The translations under genes and the position numbers were made by a program. The notes below the pieces were generated by a model. The model was not told the origin of the DNA. It searched no databases and was given only the letters and a program-made list of their open reading frames with translations. Below are positions 26,873 to 35,301 of a DNA stretch of 61,829 bases, in pieces. The stretch spans positions 1 to 61,829 of the forward strand of contig NZ_NHSK01000083.1 of assembly GCF_016653355.1 (NCBI RefSeq). The letters are read 5' to 3'. Origin of the DNA: Rhodoplanes elegans. GTDB taxonomy: Bacteria; Pseudomonadota; Alphaproteobacteria; Rhizobiales; Xanthobacteraceae. How positions within the stretch are numbered: position 1 is the stretch's first letter; each line of letters starts with the position of its first letter.

Positions 26873-29155
26873 TCACGCCGCCTGCGCGCCTTCGCGCTCG
26901 GCGAGCGCAGAGAGAATCTGCTCCGGCGGGATCGGATAGTGGCGGAAGCGCACCCCGATCGCATCGTAGATCGCATTCGCGATGGCGGGGCCGATGGCGA
27001 TGATCGGATCCTCGCCGACGCCCTTGGCGCCGAACGGCCCACCGTCGGACGGCGCCGTCTCCAGAATGATGGTCCGGATCGGCGGCATGTCCATGGCGAG
27101 CGGCATCTTGTAGTCGACGAAGCTCGCATTCAGCGGCCGCCCGTCGCGATGGTCGACGACGAAGTCTTCGGAAAGCGTGTGGCCGATGCCCTGCTGGATG
27201 CCGCCCTCGATCTGGCCGGCGGCCGCGATCGGATGGATGATCTTTCCGATCTCGTGCACGGGCACGACCTGCAGGACGGTCACCTGGCCGGTCTCGGTGT
27301 CGACCTCGACCTCGACGAAATGCGCCGCGAAGGAATACGACTTGGTGGGGTGATAGCTGCCCTCGCCGAGCAGCTGCGGCGCCGGGATGCCCTTCTCGGC
27401 CGCGATCGCGTCGCGCACCGTCATCGACAGGCCGGGCACGCCCTTCACGCTGATGACGCTGTCCTTCATCTCGAGGTCGGCAGCCGAGACTTCGAGCTTG
27501 TCTGCAGCGCGGGCCAGAACCTTGGCCTTCACCTCCGCGGCCGCCATCTGGCAGGCGCGGCCGGCCATGAAGGTGGTGTGGCTGGCGAAGGCGCCGATGT
27601 CCCACGGCACGACGTCGGTGTCGCCGTGCACCACGGCGACGTCCTCGAACTTGACGCCGAGCTCCTCGGCCGTGATCTGGGCGAGCGCCGTGTGGGCCCC
27701 GGTGCCGAGCCCGGTGGTGCCGGTCATCAGCGTCACCGAGCCGTCCTCGTTCATGCGGACGACCGCGTTGCCCTGCTCCTTGATGCCCGGATAGGCCGAC
27801 GAGCCGTGCATCTCGCAGCCCATGCCCCAGCCGCGCCGCAGCCGGGCCGCCTTCGGCGACGGCCGCTTCTCCGATCGCGAGGCCCAGCCGGTCTCCTCCA
27901 TGCCGCGGCGGATGCAATCCTCCAGGCCGTGGCCGGTGAGCGGATGATTGGAGGGCGCGACGTCGCCCTCGCGCACCGCATTCTTCAGCTTCAGCTCCGC
28001 CGGATCCAGGCCGAGCTTTTCGGCGGCCTCGTCCATCAGAATGTCGAGGGCGTAATAGGTCTGCACCACGCCGTAGCCCCGGAAGGCCCCGGCGATCGGC
28101 GTGTTGGTGTAGACGCAGCGGCCTTCCAGCCGCACGTTCTCGCAGCGATAGAGCGAGGTGAGCGCCGCGGTGCCGACCGCCGTGACGCCCGGCCCGTGCG
28201 AGCCGTAGGCGCCGCTGTTGAACACCACTTTGGCCTCGCGCGCCGTGATGGTGCCGTCGCGCTTGAAGCCCTGGCGGATCCAGACCGTTCCGGGATGGCG
28301 CGTGCGGCCGCCCAGGAAGGTTTCCTTCCGGGTGAACTCCATCCGCACGGGGCGGCGCGTCCGTTGCGCCAGCAGCGCGCACAGGAACTCGTGCTGGAAA
28401 AGATCCTGCTTGGCGCCGAAGCCGCCGCCCATGTGATCGACCAGCACCCGCACCTTGTTGAGCGGCAGGTCCAGGACCTCGGCGAGCGTGCCGCGCACCA
28501 TGAAGGGGCTCTGGGTCGAGGTCCAGACGGTGAGCTTGCCGAGCGGATCCCACTGGCAGACGCAGACATTCGGCTCCATGTAGGCCGGCGTCGGCCGGCC
28601 CATGCCGTACTCGCCCTCGACGATCAGATCGGCCTCGGCGAAGCCCTTCTCCACGTCGCCGCGGGTGACGACGAAGGGCGGCAGGACCAGGTTTCCGCCG
28701 GGGCCGACCTCGTGAATGGCGGGCGCGTCGGGCTTCAACGCGTCTTCCACGGTGAAAACTGCGGGCAACGGCTCGTACGTGACCTCGATCAGCTCGCAGG
28801 CGAGCTCCGCGATCTCCTCGGACGTGGCGGCGACCGCGGCGACGCCTTCGCCGTAGTAACGGACCTTGGTGTCGAGGATGTACTGGTCCTGCGTCACCGA
28901 GGCGGAGCGCGGATGCGGCGAGCCGTAGTGCAGCACGCGCGGCACGTCGACGTGGGTGAGGATCGCCTTCACGCCGGGTAGCGCCAGCGCCTTGCTGGTG
29001 TCGATCGACTTTATGCGGGCGTGCGCGACGGTGGCGCGCTTCGTCTTGCCGTGCAGCAGGCCGGGCAGCACCACGTCGCCGGCATAGACGGCGCCGCCCG
29101 TCACCTTGCCGAGCGTGTCGGTGCGCTTGACGCTCTTGCCGATCACTGAAGTCAT
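26873..29155 (-). CDS. Xanthine dehydrogenase-family molybdopterin-binding subunit
   Basis: The 760-residue large subunit of a molybdenum hydroxylase carries the molybdopterin-cytosine cofactor and active site. It starts IGKSVKRTDTLGKVTGGAVYAGD and has the family blocks DHMGGGFGAKQDLF, FRGYGVVQTYYALD, and the C-terminal active-site glutamate in AKGVGEDPIIAIGPAIANA. The partner FAD and 2Fe-2S subunits are encoded upstream, separated by a binding-protein gene. Such enzymes hydroxylate N-heterocycles, purines or aldehydes; substrate is unknown. ATG 29155 is preferred; an extension to 29254 merely translates repeat R2. Confidence 0.9.
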   Translation of the reverse strand: MTSVIGKSVKRTDTLGKVTGGAVYAGDVVLPGLLHGKTKRATVAHARIKSIDTSKALALPGVKAILTHVDVPRVLHYGSPHPRSASVTQDQYILDTKVRYYGEGVAAVAATSEEIAELACELIEVTYEPLPAVFTVEDALKPDAPAIHEVGPGGNLVLPPFVVTRGDVEKGFAEADLIVEGEYGMGRPTPAYMEPNVCVCQWDPLGKLTVWTSTQSPFMVRGTLAEVLDLPLNKVRVLVDHMGGGFGAKQDLFQHEFLCALLAQRTRRPVRMEFTRKETFLGGRTRHPGTVWIRQGFKRDGTITAREAKVVFNSGAYGSHGPGVTAVGTAALTSLYRCENVRLEGRCVYTNTPIAGAFRGYGVVQTYYALDILMDEAAEKLGLDPAELKLKNAVREGDVAPSNHPLTGHGLEDCIRRGMEETGWASRSEKRPSPKAARLRRGWGMGCEMHGSSAYPGIKEQGNAVVRMNEDGSVTLMTGTTGLGTGAHTALAQITAEELGVKFEDVAVVHGDTDVVPWDIGAFASHTTFMAGRACQMAAAEVKAKVLARAADKLEVSAADLEMKDSVISVKGVPGLSMTVRDAIAAEKGIPAPQLLGEGSYHPTKSYSFAAHFVEVEVDTETGQVTVLQVVPVHEIGKIIHPIAAAGQIEGGIQQGIGHTLSEDFVVDHRDGRPLNASFVDYKMPLAMDMPPIRTIILETAPSDGGPFGAKGVGEDPIIAIGPAIANAIYDAIGVRFRHYPIPPEQILSALAEREGAQAA

Positions 29156-29173
29156 GGTCGCCTCGATCTCCAG

Positions 29174-29257
29174 CGTGTCATGGCCGGGCTTGTCCCGGCC
29201 ATCCACGTCTTGCCGAGCCTCGAACACGTGGATGCCCGGGACGAGCCCGGGCATGAC
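29174..29257. repeat. Intergenic repeat R2, two facing copies
   Basis: One copy (29174-29209) reads TCATGGCCGGG-CTTGT-CCCGGCCATCCACG. A second, inverted copy (29225-29257) reads CGTGGATGCCCGGG-ACGAG-CCCGGGCATGACG. About 15 nt separate them, so the two can form either two small hairpins or one long one. They sit between the binding-protein and molybdopterin-subunit genes. Confidence 0.85.
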
Positions 29258-29283
29258 GCGTCAGAGGATGCGGCCGCCGTTGC

Positions 29284-30297
29284 TCACAGCTTCCGGTCCG
29301 CCGCCGGCGGCAGGTACTTGTTGGTGAACACGTCGATCGCGAACGGCTTGTTCTTGTACTCGTAGGTGACGCCGATCTGGTCGACCGACTTGGCGAGGCG
29401 GGCCGGGTCGACGTCGCCGACACCGTTCTGCTTCACCCACGGGGTGACGACGTGCTCCCGCAGCACCAGCTCGAGCCGCTCGCGCTCGGTCTTCTCGTCG
29501 CCGGTCTCGTAGCGCTTCATCACCGCCTTCACGGCGGTCGCCGGGTCCTTGACGGTATCCTGCAGGCCCTTGATGGTGGCCCGGATGAAGCCCTTCACGG
29601 CCTCCGGATTGTTCTTCAGGAAATCCGGATTGACGATGATGCCGTTGCCGTAGAGCGACAGGCCGTAGTCCGACATCACCAGCATCTGAATCTGGTCGGC
29701 CGGGATGCCCTTCTGCAGCAGGTTGAAGTGCATCGAGAAGGTGAAGCCGGTGATGGCGTCGACCTTGCCGTCGGCGAGCATCGGCTCGCGCACCGGGAAG
29801 CCGACATTCTCGATCTTCACCTTCGACTCGTCGATGCCGTTGGCCTGGACGAAGGCCTTCCACTGGGCGAACGCGCCGTCGGCGGCGGGGGCGCCGAGAA
29901 TGCGGCCTTCGAGATCCTTCGGCTTGGTGATGCCCGCCTTCTTCAGCGTCCCGATCGCGAAGGGCGGGCGATCGTACAGCATCATCACGACCTTGATATC
30001 CTTCTCGGGATTCTGGTCGCGGAAGCGGACGACGGAGTTGAGGTCGAAGAAACCGAGCTGATGGGTGCCGACCGCGACGCGCGGAATGCCCGACACCGAG
30101 CCGGCACCGGTGTCGATCGACACGTTGAGGCCCTCGGCCTTGTAGTAGCCCTTGTCGATGGCGACGAAATACGGCGCCGTCGGTCCCTCGAACTTCCAGT
30201 CGAGGGCGAACTTGATATCGGTGTCGGCCAGCGCCGGCACCGCCGCGACAGCGGCGACCAGCGAGGCAATGGTTCCGGCAAGAACTGATCTGATCAT
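29284..30297 (-). CDS. ABC-type substrate-binding protein (NMT1/THI5-like), no permease nearby
   Basis: The 337-residue protein has a Sec signal (RSVLAGTIASLVAAVAAVPALA) and the THI5/NMT1 family start IKFALDWKFEGPTAPYFVAIDKG, with GTGAGSVSGIPRVAVGTHQLG. Members bind small organic ligands such as pyrimidines, sulfonates and aromatics. It lies inside the molybdenum-hydroxylase cluster, between the small-subunit and large-subunit genes. No matching permease or ATPase is adjacent, so it must borrow one elsewhere or act as a sensor. ATG 30297 directly precedes the signal peptide. Confidence 0.85.
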   Translation of the reverse strand: MIRSVLAGTIASLVAAVAAVPALADTDIKFALDWKFEGPTAPYFVAIDKGYYKAEGLNVSIDTGAGSVSGIPRVAVGTHQLGFFDLNSVVRFRDQNPEKDIKVVMMLYDRPPFAIGTLKKAGITKPKDLEGRILGAPAADGAFAQWKAFVQANGIDESKVKIENVGFPVREPMLADGKVDAITGFTFSMHFNLLQKGIPADQIQMLVMSDYGLSLYGNGIIVNPDFLKNNPEAVKGFIRATIKGLQDTVKDPATAVKAVMKRYETGDEKTERERLELVLREHVVTPWVKQNGVGDVDPARLAKSVDQIGVTYEYKNKPFAIDVFTNKYLPPAADRKL

Positions 30298-30452
30298 GTC
30301 TGACGCTCCCGGGGACCCCGACGGGGATCCACTGCCGTCTTTGCAGGCAAACCACATGCCATTGCATAGGCCGTGGTTCGCCGTGATATCCGGACTTCGG
30401 CGCCGCGGCGTGCCGCGCCCCGCAGCAACGCCGTCGACGGCCTGCATGTTAT

Positions 30453-30968
30453 TCAGGCGCCGTCCGGGCCGGCCGCGGCCATCTGCCGCGCCGTCACCTG
30501 AATGGCCTCGACGATCTTGGTGTAGCCGGTGCAGCGGCAGATGTTCCCGGCCAGGCCGAAGCGGATCTCTTCCTCGGTCGGGTTCGGGTTCTTGTCGAGC
30601 AGCGCCTTGGCCATCACGATGATGCCGGGCGTGCAGAAGCCGCATTGCGAGGCGCCGAGCGCCATGAAGTTCTCCTGCAGCGGGTGCAGGCGGTCCGGAT
30701 CCGGGGCGATCCCCTCGATCGTCGTGACGCTGCACCCGTCGGCCTCGACGGCCAGCACGAGACAGGAATTCACCGGCACGTCGTCGAGCAGCACCGTGCA
30801 GGCGCCGCAGTCGCCGACGTCGCAGCCCTTCTTGGTGCCGGTGAGGCCGGCCTCGTTGCGCAGCACGTCGAGCAGCGTGCGCGACGGCGCGACCGCGAGA
30901 TCGCGCGCCTCGCCGTTGATCGTGACCGTGATCGGAATGCTCGCACCGGCCGCGTTCGTCGTGGTCAT
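30453..30968 (-). CDS. 2Fe-2S subunit of a xanthine dehydrogenase-family enzyme
   Basis: The 171-residue small subunit carries two 2Fe-2S clusters: an N-terminal ferredoxin-like one (GCDVGDCGACTVLL, with a later CLVLA) and a C-terminal one (ASQCGFCTPGIIVMA and GNICRCTGYTKIVEAI). These pass electrons from the molybdenum site to FAD. ATG 30968 shares a base with the TGA of the FAD-subunit gene, showing tight coupling. Confidence 0.94.
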   Translation of the reverse strand: MTTTNAAGASIPITVTINGEARDLAVAPSRTLLDVLRNEAGLTGTKKGCDVGDCGACTVLLDDVPVNSCLVLAVEADGCSVTTIEGIAPDPDRLHPLQENFMALGASQCGFCTPGIIVMAKALLDKNPNPTEEEIRFGLAGNICRCTGYTKIVEAIQVTARQMAAAGPDGA

Positions 30969-31843
30969 CACCGGGTCTCCCCGCAGGCCCGCGCCCATGC
31001 CGTCGCCACGGCGCGGCGCGTCAGCACCTCGACCATGGCACGGCGATAGTCGGCGCTCGCCCGCACATTGCTGATCGGCCGCGAGTCGTCTCGCGCCATG
31101 CGGCCTGCCGACGCCACAGTCGGCTCGTCGGGAACGGCGCCCTCCAGCGCGGCCTCGGCGGCGCGCGCCCGGATCGGAGTCGGCGCCACGGCGCCGAGCA
31201 CGATCCGCAGGTCGCGGCAGACGTCGCCGTCGCGGCGCAGCGACACCGCGACCCCGACGGTCGCGAGCTCCATGGCGCGGCGGCGGCCGTGCTTGATGTA
31301 GTCGGCGCCGCTCGCCGCTGCCGGCGGCGGCAGCACGATGGCGGTGACGATCTCGCTCGGGCCGAGCGCGGTCTTGCCCGGGCCGGTGAAGAAGTCTTCG
31401 AGCGGCAGGCGGCGCGGCCCGCCCGGACCCACCATCTCGATCGTCGCGCCATAGGCGACGAGCGGCGGCAGCGTGTCGGCCGACGGCGACGCGCGGCAGA
31501 CATTGCCGACGACGGTCGCCCGGTTCCTGATCTGGATCGATCCGATCTCTCGCGCGGCCTGCGCGAGCGCTGGATAGAGGCGCTGAACTTCGAGCGAGGT
31601 CTCGATGGCGCGGACCGTCACGAGCGCGCCGATGCGAAGCCCCCGGGTCGCGTCGCAGACGAGATCGCCGAGACCCGGCACCCTCTTGATGTCGACGACG
31701 ACGGCCGGCCGGCGGATGCTCTCCTTGATCTCGACCAGGAGATCGGTGCCGCCCGCCATCAGGTCGGCCGTGCGGCCGTGCTGCGACAGGAGCGCGATCG
31801 TCTCGTCGAGACTCTTCGGTTGGTGATAGGCAAACGGATGCAT
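30968..31843 (-). CDS. FAD-binding subunit of a xanthine dehydrogenase-family enzyme
   Basis: The 291-residue medium subunit of the CoxM/XdhB type begins FAYHQPKSLDETIALLSQHG and has the FAD motifs MAGGTDLLVEIKE and TVVGNVCRASPSADTLPPL, ending with the CO-dehydrogenase flavoprotein C-terminal domain. It receives electrons from the 2Fe-2S subunit. It is encoded just after the two tandem amidohydrolase genes (gap 67 bp), on the same strand. Confidence 0.93.
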   Translation of the reverse strand: MHPFAYHQPKSLDETIALLSQHGRTADLMAGGTDLLVEIKESIRRPAVVVDIKRVPGLGDLVCDATRGLRIGALVTVRAIETSLEVQRLYPALAQAAREIGSIQIRNRATVVGNVCRASPSADTLPPLVAYGATIEMVGPGGPRRLPLEDFFTGPGKTALGPSEIVTAIVLPPPAAASGADYIKHGRRRAMELATVGVAVSLRRDGDVCRDLRIVLGAVAPTPIRARAAEAALEGAVPDEPTVASAGRMARDDSRPISNVRASADYRRAMVEVLTRRAVATAWARACGETR

Positions 31844-31910
31844 GGACGCGGCGCCGGACAGAGGAACGGCGGGCGAGGATGCTCCCCGCCCGCCGTGATG
31901 AACGAAGTGA

Positions 31911-32846
31911 TCAGGCCGGAACCGTCGGACGCGGCTCGACCATGGCGTAGGTGTCCTTGAGACGGGCCAGGGCCTCCTCCTGCGTCCGCGGCGGCGGCGT
32001 CGTCGGGATGCCGCAGATGCGGGCGATGTTGTTGCCCATGTAGTCCTCGAGGCCGTCCTCGTCGAGATTGATCCCGTGGGGCGGCGGCGAGCACAGCACC
32101 TCGAGCTCGCGCAGCCACATGCCGGGCTCGTTCGGCGGCGAGTCGGTGCCGAACACGATCTTGTGGCGCGGCAGCTCGCGGGCGAACTCGACGATGCGCG
32201 ACTGGAAGCACCAGCCCGACTCGCAGACGACGTTCGGCGTGTCCATCGCCATCCAGAACGCCTCGAACGAGTAGTTGCCGCCGGTCTGGATGCCGAAGTG
32301 GCCGATGATGAAGTTCACCATCGGGAACTCGCGGATCACCGGATAGAACATGGTCGGGATCGTGTAGGGGCCGTCGCCCGTATGGATCAGCACGACGACA
32401 CCGAGCTCAGCACACTTCTTCATCGCCGGGCGCAGCCAGTCGAGCGCGCGGTCGGGCCGGTAGCCGTGCATGTTGGCGTGCAGCTTCAGCATCTTGAAGC
32501 CGTACTCCTTCACGTGGAACTCGAGCTCGGCGGCACCGTTCTCGGGGCCCCAGCGCGGGTTGAACGTGAAGTTGCCGATGAAGCGGTCCGGGTACTTCTG
32601 GCACAGCTCCGCGATGTAGCTCATGTAGTCGCGGATGCCCTCGCGACCCATGCGGTTGCCGTCGCGATAGCCGGTGTTGCCGGGCGGCGGCTGGATGAAG
32701 CCCATGTCGATCCGGCGCGGCTTGCCGTTGATCATGTAGGGGCCGTCCATCATCTTCAGCAGGCGTTCGCCCGTGAAGGGCGTGCCGGTGTGGCGCCACG
32801 CCTCGTCGACCAGATTGGTGGGGTGCAGATGGGTGTCGATGATCAT
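31911..32846 (-). CDS. Amidohydrolase (Amidohydro_2/ACMSD-like), intact metal site
   Basis: The 311-residue TIM-barrel protein belongs to the amidohydrolase_2 family (hydrolases and nonoxidative decarboxylases). It has the HxH ligands in IIDTHLHPTNLVDEAWRH, further candidates in LIHTGDGP and IIGHFGIQTGG, and the aspartate in VFGTDSPPNEPGMW. It is strikingly similar to the product of the next gene upstream (32867-33790), from which it is separated by 20 bp, so the pair arose by duplication. Context with a molybdenum hydroxylase suggests breakdown of a heteroaromatic compound; the reaction is unknown. Confidence 0.87.
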   Translation of the reverse strand: MIIDTHLHPTNLVDEAWRHTGTPFTGERLLKMMDGPYMINGKPRRIDMGFIQPPPGNTGYRDGNRMGREGIRDYMSYIAELCQKYPDRFIGNFTFNPRWGPENGAAELEFHVKEYGFKMLKLHANMHGYRPDRALDWLRPAMKKCAELGVVVLIHTGDGPYTIPTMFYPVIREFPMVNFIIGHFGIQTGGNYSFEAFWMAMDTPNVVCESGWCFQSRIVEFARELPRHKIVFGTDSPPNEPGMWLRELEVLCSPPPHGINLDEDGLEDYMGNNIARICGIPTTPPPRTQEEALARLKDTYAMVEPRPTVPA

Positions 32847-32866
32847 CGGGCTCTCTCCGAAATGCG

Positions 32867-33790
32867 TCAGGCCGCTTCGCGCTGCTTGCAGGCGGCGAGG
32901 TAGGCCTCGGCCTCCTCGCGGCTCTTCGGCGGGGCGGTCGGCTCGAGCCCGATCATCCGGGCGACGTTGTTGCCGAAGTAGTCCTCGAGCGTATCCTCGT
33001 CGAGGTTGAGGCCCTGCGGCGGCTCGGTGCACAGCACCTCGAGGTGGCGCAGCCACATGCCGGGCTCGTTCGGCGGCGTGTCGGTGCCGAACAGGATCTT
33101 GTTCTTGGGCAGATCCTTGGAGAACTCGACGATGCGCGACTGCAGGCACCAGCCGGACTCGCAGAAGACGTTCGGGTTGTCCATGGCGAGCTGGAACGGC
33201 TCGAAGCAGTAGACGCCGCCGGTCTGCACGCCGAAATGCGCCATGATGAAGTTCACGGTCTTGTACTTGTACATGATCGGCGTCCACTCGTTGGGGATCG
33301 AGTAGGGGCCGTCACCGGTGTGGAGCTTCACCAGCACGCCGAGCTCGGCGCACTTCTCCATCGCGGGCTGGAGCCAGTCCATGGCGCGGTCGGGCCGATA
33401 GCAGTGCATGTTCGCCTGGAACTGCACCATCTTGAAGCCGTGCTGCTTGACGTAACGCTCGATCGCTTCGACGCCGTTCTTCACGCCGTAACGCGGATTG
33501 TAGACGAAGCATCCGATGAACCGGTCCGGATACTTGCGCACCAGCTCGAGCGTGTAGGCCATGTACTCGTCGATGCCGTCGCGGCCGGCCTTCTCGAGCA
33601 CGCCGTCGGTGTAGAGCGTGTTGCCCTGGGGCGGCTGGATAAAGGCCTTGTCGACGCGTCGCGGCTTGCCGTTCACCCAGTAGGGGCCGTCCATCATCTT
33701 CAGCAGGCGCTCGCCCGTGAACGGCTCGCCGTCGTGCCGCCAGGCGAGGTCGACGATATTCGTCGGGTAGCAGCTGATATCGATGATCAT
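32867..33790 (-). CDS. Amidohydrolase paralogue lacking the HxH metal motif
   Basis: The 307-residue protein shares most blocks with its downstream neighbour (GERLLKMMDGPY, NGKPRR, PDRFIG, CAELGV, NEPGMWLR). The N-terminal DTHLHP of the intact copy is DISCYP here, so both histidine ligands are lost (to Ser6 and Tyr8). A further histidine is lost where LKLHANMH becomes VQFQANMH. The later HTGDGP, AHFGVQTGG and FGTDTPPNE are kept. It may be a non-catalytic partner of the intact copy, or have a single-metal or different chemistry. It is the first gene of the cluster. Confidence 0.86.
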   Translation of the reverse strand: MIIDISCYPTNIVDLAWRHDGEPFTGERLLKMMDGPYWVNGKPRRVDKAFIQPPQGNTLYTDGVLEKAGRDGIDEYMAYTLELVRKYPDRFIGCFVYNPRYGVKNGVEAIERYVKQHGFKMVQFQANMHCYRPDRAMDWLQPAMEKCAELGVLVKLHTGDGPYSIPNEWTPIMYKYKTVNFIMAHFGVQTGGVYCFEPFQLAMDNPNVFCESGWCLQSRIVEFSKDLPKNKILFGTDTPPNEPGMWLRHLEVLCTEPPQGLNLDEDTLEDYFGNNVARMIGLEPTAPPKSREEAEAYLAACKQREAA

Positions 33791-33913
33791 CAGATCACTC
33801 CTTGCGGATCGCAGGGGTCGCAGGCGGGACGGGACGCGGGCCGTGTCGAGACTGCGCCGCAGCCGGCCGTGCGAAGGCACGGCGGGCGCGGACGACCTGC
33901 ACGACAATCACGT

Positions 33914-33943
33914 ACGCGAAGATCACGCACGCGAAGATCACGA
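33914..33943. repeat. Tandem 15-bp repeat
   Basis: ACGCGAAGATCACG followed by C or A, twice in direct succession. It lies about 125 bp upstream of the amidohydrolase cluster, so it could be a binding site for its regulator. Confidence 0.7.
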
Positions 33944-34086
33944 AACCGGGTGGACGGCACGGTGAGCGTCCGGTCGAGACGAGTTGCGACGAGATCGAAA
34001 TTCGGCAGTGCCAACAAGCAGTGCGAACTTCACGTGTCTGTCAGCAATCTCCGACCGAACCGGCACTCGCACGCGGGTGGTGCAAG

Positions 34087-34095
34087 TGTTATAAT
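34087..34095 (+). promoter_or_regulatory. Extended -10 promoter (TGTTATAAT)
   Basis: A perfect extended -10 element: TG at 34087-34088, one base, then TATAAT at 34090-34095. The -35 region 17 bp upstream (TCGCAC) is weak, as is common with extended -10 promoters. A start of transcription near 34102 is expected. Confidence 0.6.
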
Positions 34096-34101
34096 GTTCG
34101 G

Positions 34102-34433
34102 CTGACCGCTTCTACCGACGTTCGCGTTGCATAGACGAACGCCCCGAAGCGGTCAAGAACAGGCGCCGGCCGAGGCCGCGTTCCGATTCGCTGCGGCGTG
34201 GCGCCCGCGAAATGATGAACATCTCGTTACGCGACGCGCGATCGTCTTCCTGCTACGACAGTGATCGATCTGATCGACAGACGCAGGACGGTCTCGCCCG
34301 CGATATCAGATTATGCGTCGCGCAGACCGTGACAATCATGTGTTGATCGACCTCGGTGGTCTCCCGGATACCGAGAGATACGTGTTTCCTGTATCTCGAC
34401 ACTCGCAGATGCTGTCGTGTCTGCGGATTTTTT
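34102..34433 (+). ncRNA. Candidate ~330-nt noncoding RNA
   Basis: The predicted transcript starts just after TGTTATAAT and immediately forms a long hairpin: GACCGCTTC (34104-34112) with GAAGCGGTC (34146-34154), enclosing GTTCG...CGAAC. It ends at an intrinsic terminator (stem CGCAGA/TCTGCG at 34404-34409 and 34420-34425, then six T at 34428-34433). No sizeable reading frame with a ribosome site is seen within it. It does not resemble any RNA family I know. It could instead be a terminated leader for the small gene at 34845. Confidence 0.45.
34404..34433 (+). terminator. Rho-independent terminator in the 34-kb intergenic region
   Basis: A 6-bp stem CGCAGA/TCTGCG with a 10-nt loop, followed by GATTTTTT. 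The T run is unusual for this GC-rich sequence and no coding gene ends just upstream, which supports a short noncoding transcript. Confidence 0.6.
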
Positions 34434-34844
34434 GTGCAGATCAGACGTGACCATGCGCTGCGGCAGAGCCGCGACGCATGTGCGGTCGAAAGGACCGCGG
34501 GACGATCGGTGCCGAGGGCGAGCGCGGTCCGGATGCGGATCGCCCGAGCCGCAGTCGAGCAGGACACGGCCGTCGTATCGGTTGCTGCACTGCGAGACGA
34601 GACGGCGCGGACCGACGGACCAGCAGGGCAAGAAGCCGGACCCCTGCGACGGTGGTGCGCGACGTGACGGACCGCGAGAGCGCCGTCGCCTCACGACATC
34701 GCCGCTCCGTGCCGCGTGCCGGAGTTGGTTCGGCGCGGCGCGCACCTATCGTGTCAGGGAGCGGGTGCCGCACTGCGGCGATCCGACCGGTCGGGCAGGG
34801 TCGCCGAGACCACGACCGCACCGCATGCCGATGGAGCAGAACAC

Positions 34845-35129
34845 GTGGAACATCTTCGTCCGAACTATCTGCGCGACGTCGCCTACATCTCCCGCGACTG
34901 GATCGAGCGGCACGGCCTGCATCCGGCCGTCGGCGTCGCCATCGAGGTCGCGGCCGAGATCGAGCTGCCCGAGGATCGCTCGCCGAGCCAGATCGTCGAA
35001 GGGCCGACGCCCGAGGAGCAGGTGATCATCGAGCGCCTGGTGCGCGCCTATATCGCGAGCGGCGTCTTCCCGCCGTCCGAGGAGAACACCTACGGCTTCG
35101 CGAACTGGGAGTTCACCATCGAGCGGTGA
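34845..35129 (+). CDS. Conserved-looking 94-residue hypothetical protein
   Basis: The open frame starts at GTG 34845, seven bases after a GGAGCAG ribosome site. It encodes an acidic soluble protein (LRPNYLRDVAYISRDWIERH; EEQVIIERLVRAYIASGVFP; ENTYGFANWEFTIE). Composition is protein-like, with amphipathic helices and no membrane segment. I do not recognise the family. It stands alone between the noncoding region and the convergent malic enzyme gene. Frames upstream of the GTG are arginine-rich and not protein-like. Confidence 0.65.
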   Translation: MEHLRPNYLRDVAYISRDWIERHGLHPAVGVAIEVAAEIELPEDRSPSQIVEGPTPEEQVIIERLVRAYIASGVFPPSEENTYGFANWEFTIER

Positions 35130-35257
35130 GGACGGGCGGCGGCATCCGCCGCACCGTCGTCGGAAGCGAAGCAGACCCGAAGCGAAGCAGATCGCGGGGT
35201 CGGGCGCGCCGGCAGAAGCCGGCGCACCCGCGATCGTGTCGTCGTGACCGTGATCAC

Positions 35258-35282
35258 GGGCGCTTCCGCGCGAGCGCGCCCG
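35258..35282. terminator. GC hairpin between the 94-residue gene and maeA
   Basis: CGGGCGC...GCGCGCCCG forms a strong stem between the two convergent genes, next to a CGTGATCACG palindrome. It lacks a T tract on either strand, so it is at best a factor-assisted bidirectional terminator. Confidence 0.35.
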
Positions 35283-35301
35283 TGTGGACTGTGCCCGGCG
35301 A

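Larger units (their letters stand above)
33791..34844. other. 1-kb intergenic region with noncoding-RNA signals
   Basis: No protein gene is convincing here. It contains a 15-bp tandem repeat (33914-33943), a perfect extended -10 promoter (34087-34095), a long bipartite hairpin (34104-34154), an intrinsic terminator (34404-34433) and a GCGGTC-GAAAG-GACCGC hairpin (34482-34498). The composition is visibly less GC-rich than the neighbouring genes. The promoter of the minus-strand amidohydrolase cluster must also lie in the left part, but I cannot place it. Confidence 0.55.

Noticed and set aside
29156-29254. N-terminal extension of the molybdopterin subunit (MPGLVPGIHV...)
   Set aside because: This is the translation of the R2 intergenic repeat; the family start is at 29155.
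33788-34433. Candidate RNA read as 6S RNA, tmRNA or SRP RNA
   Set aside because: Length and conserved blocks do not match any of these.
34253-34567. 104-codon minus-strand frame in the 34-kb gap
   Set aside because: It starts without a ribosome site, crosses the candidate terminator and has no protein-like pattern.
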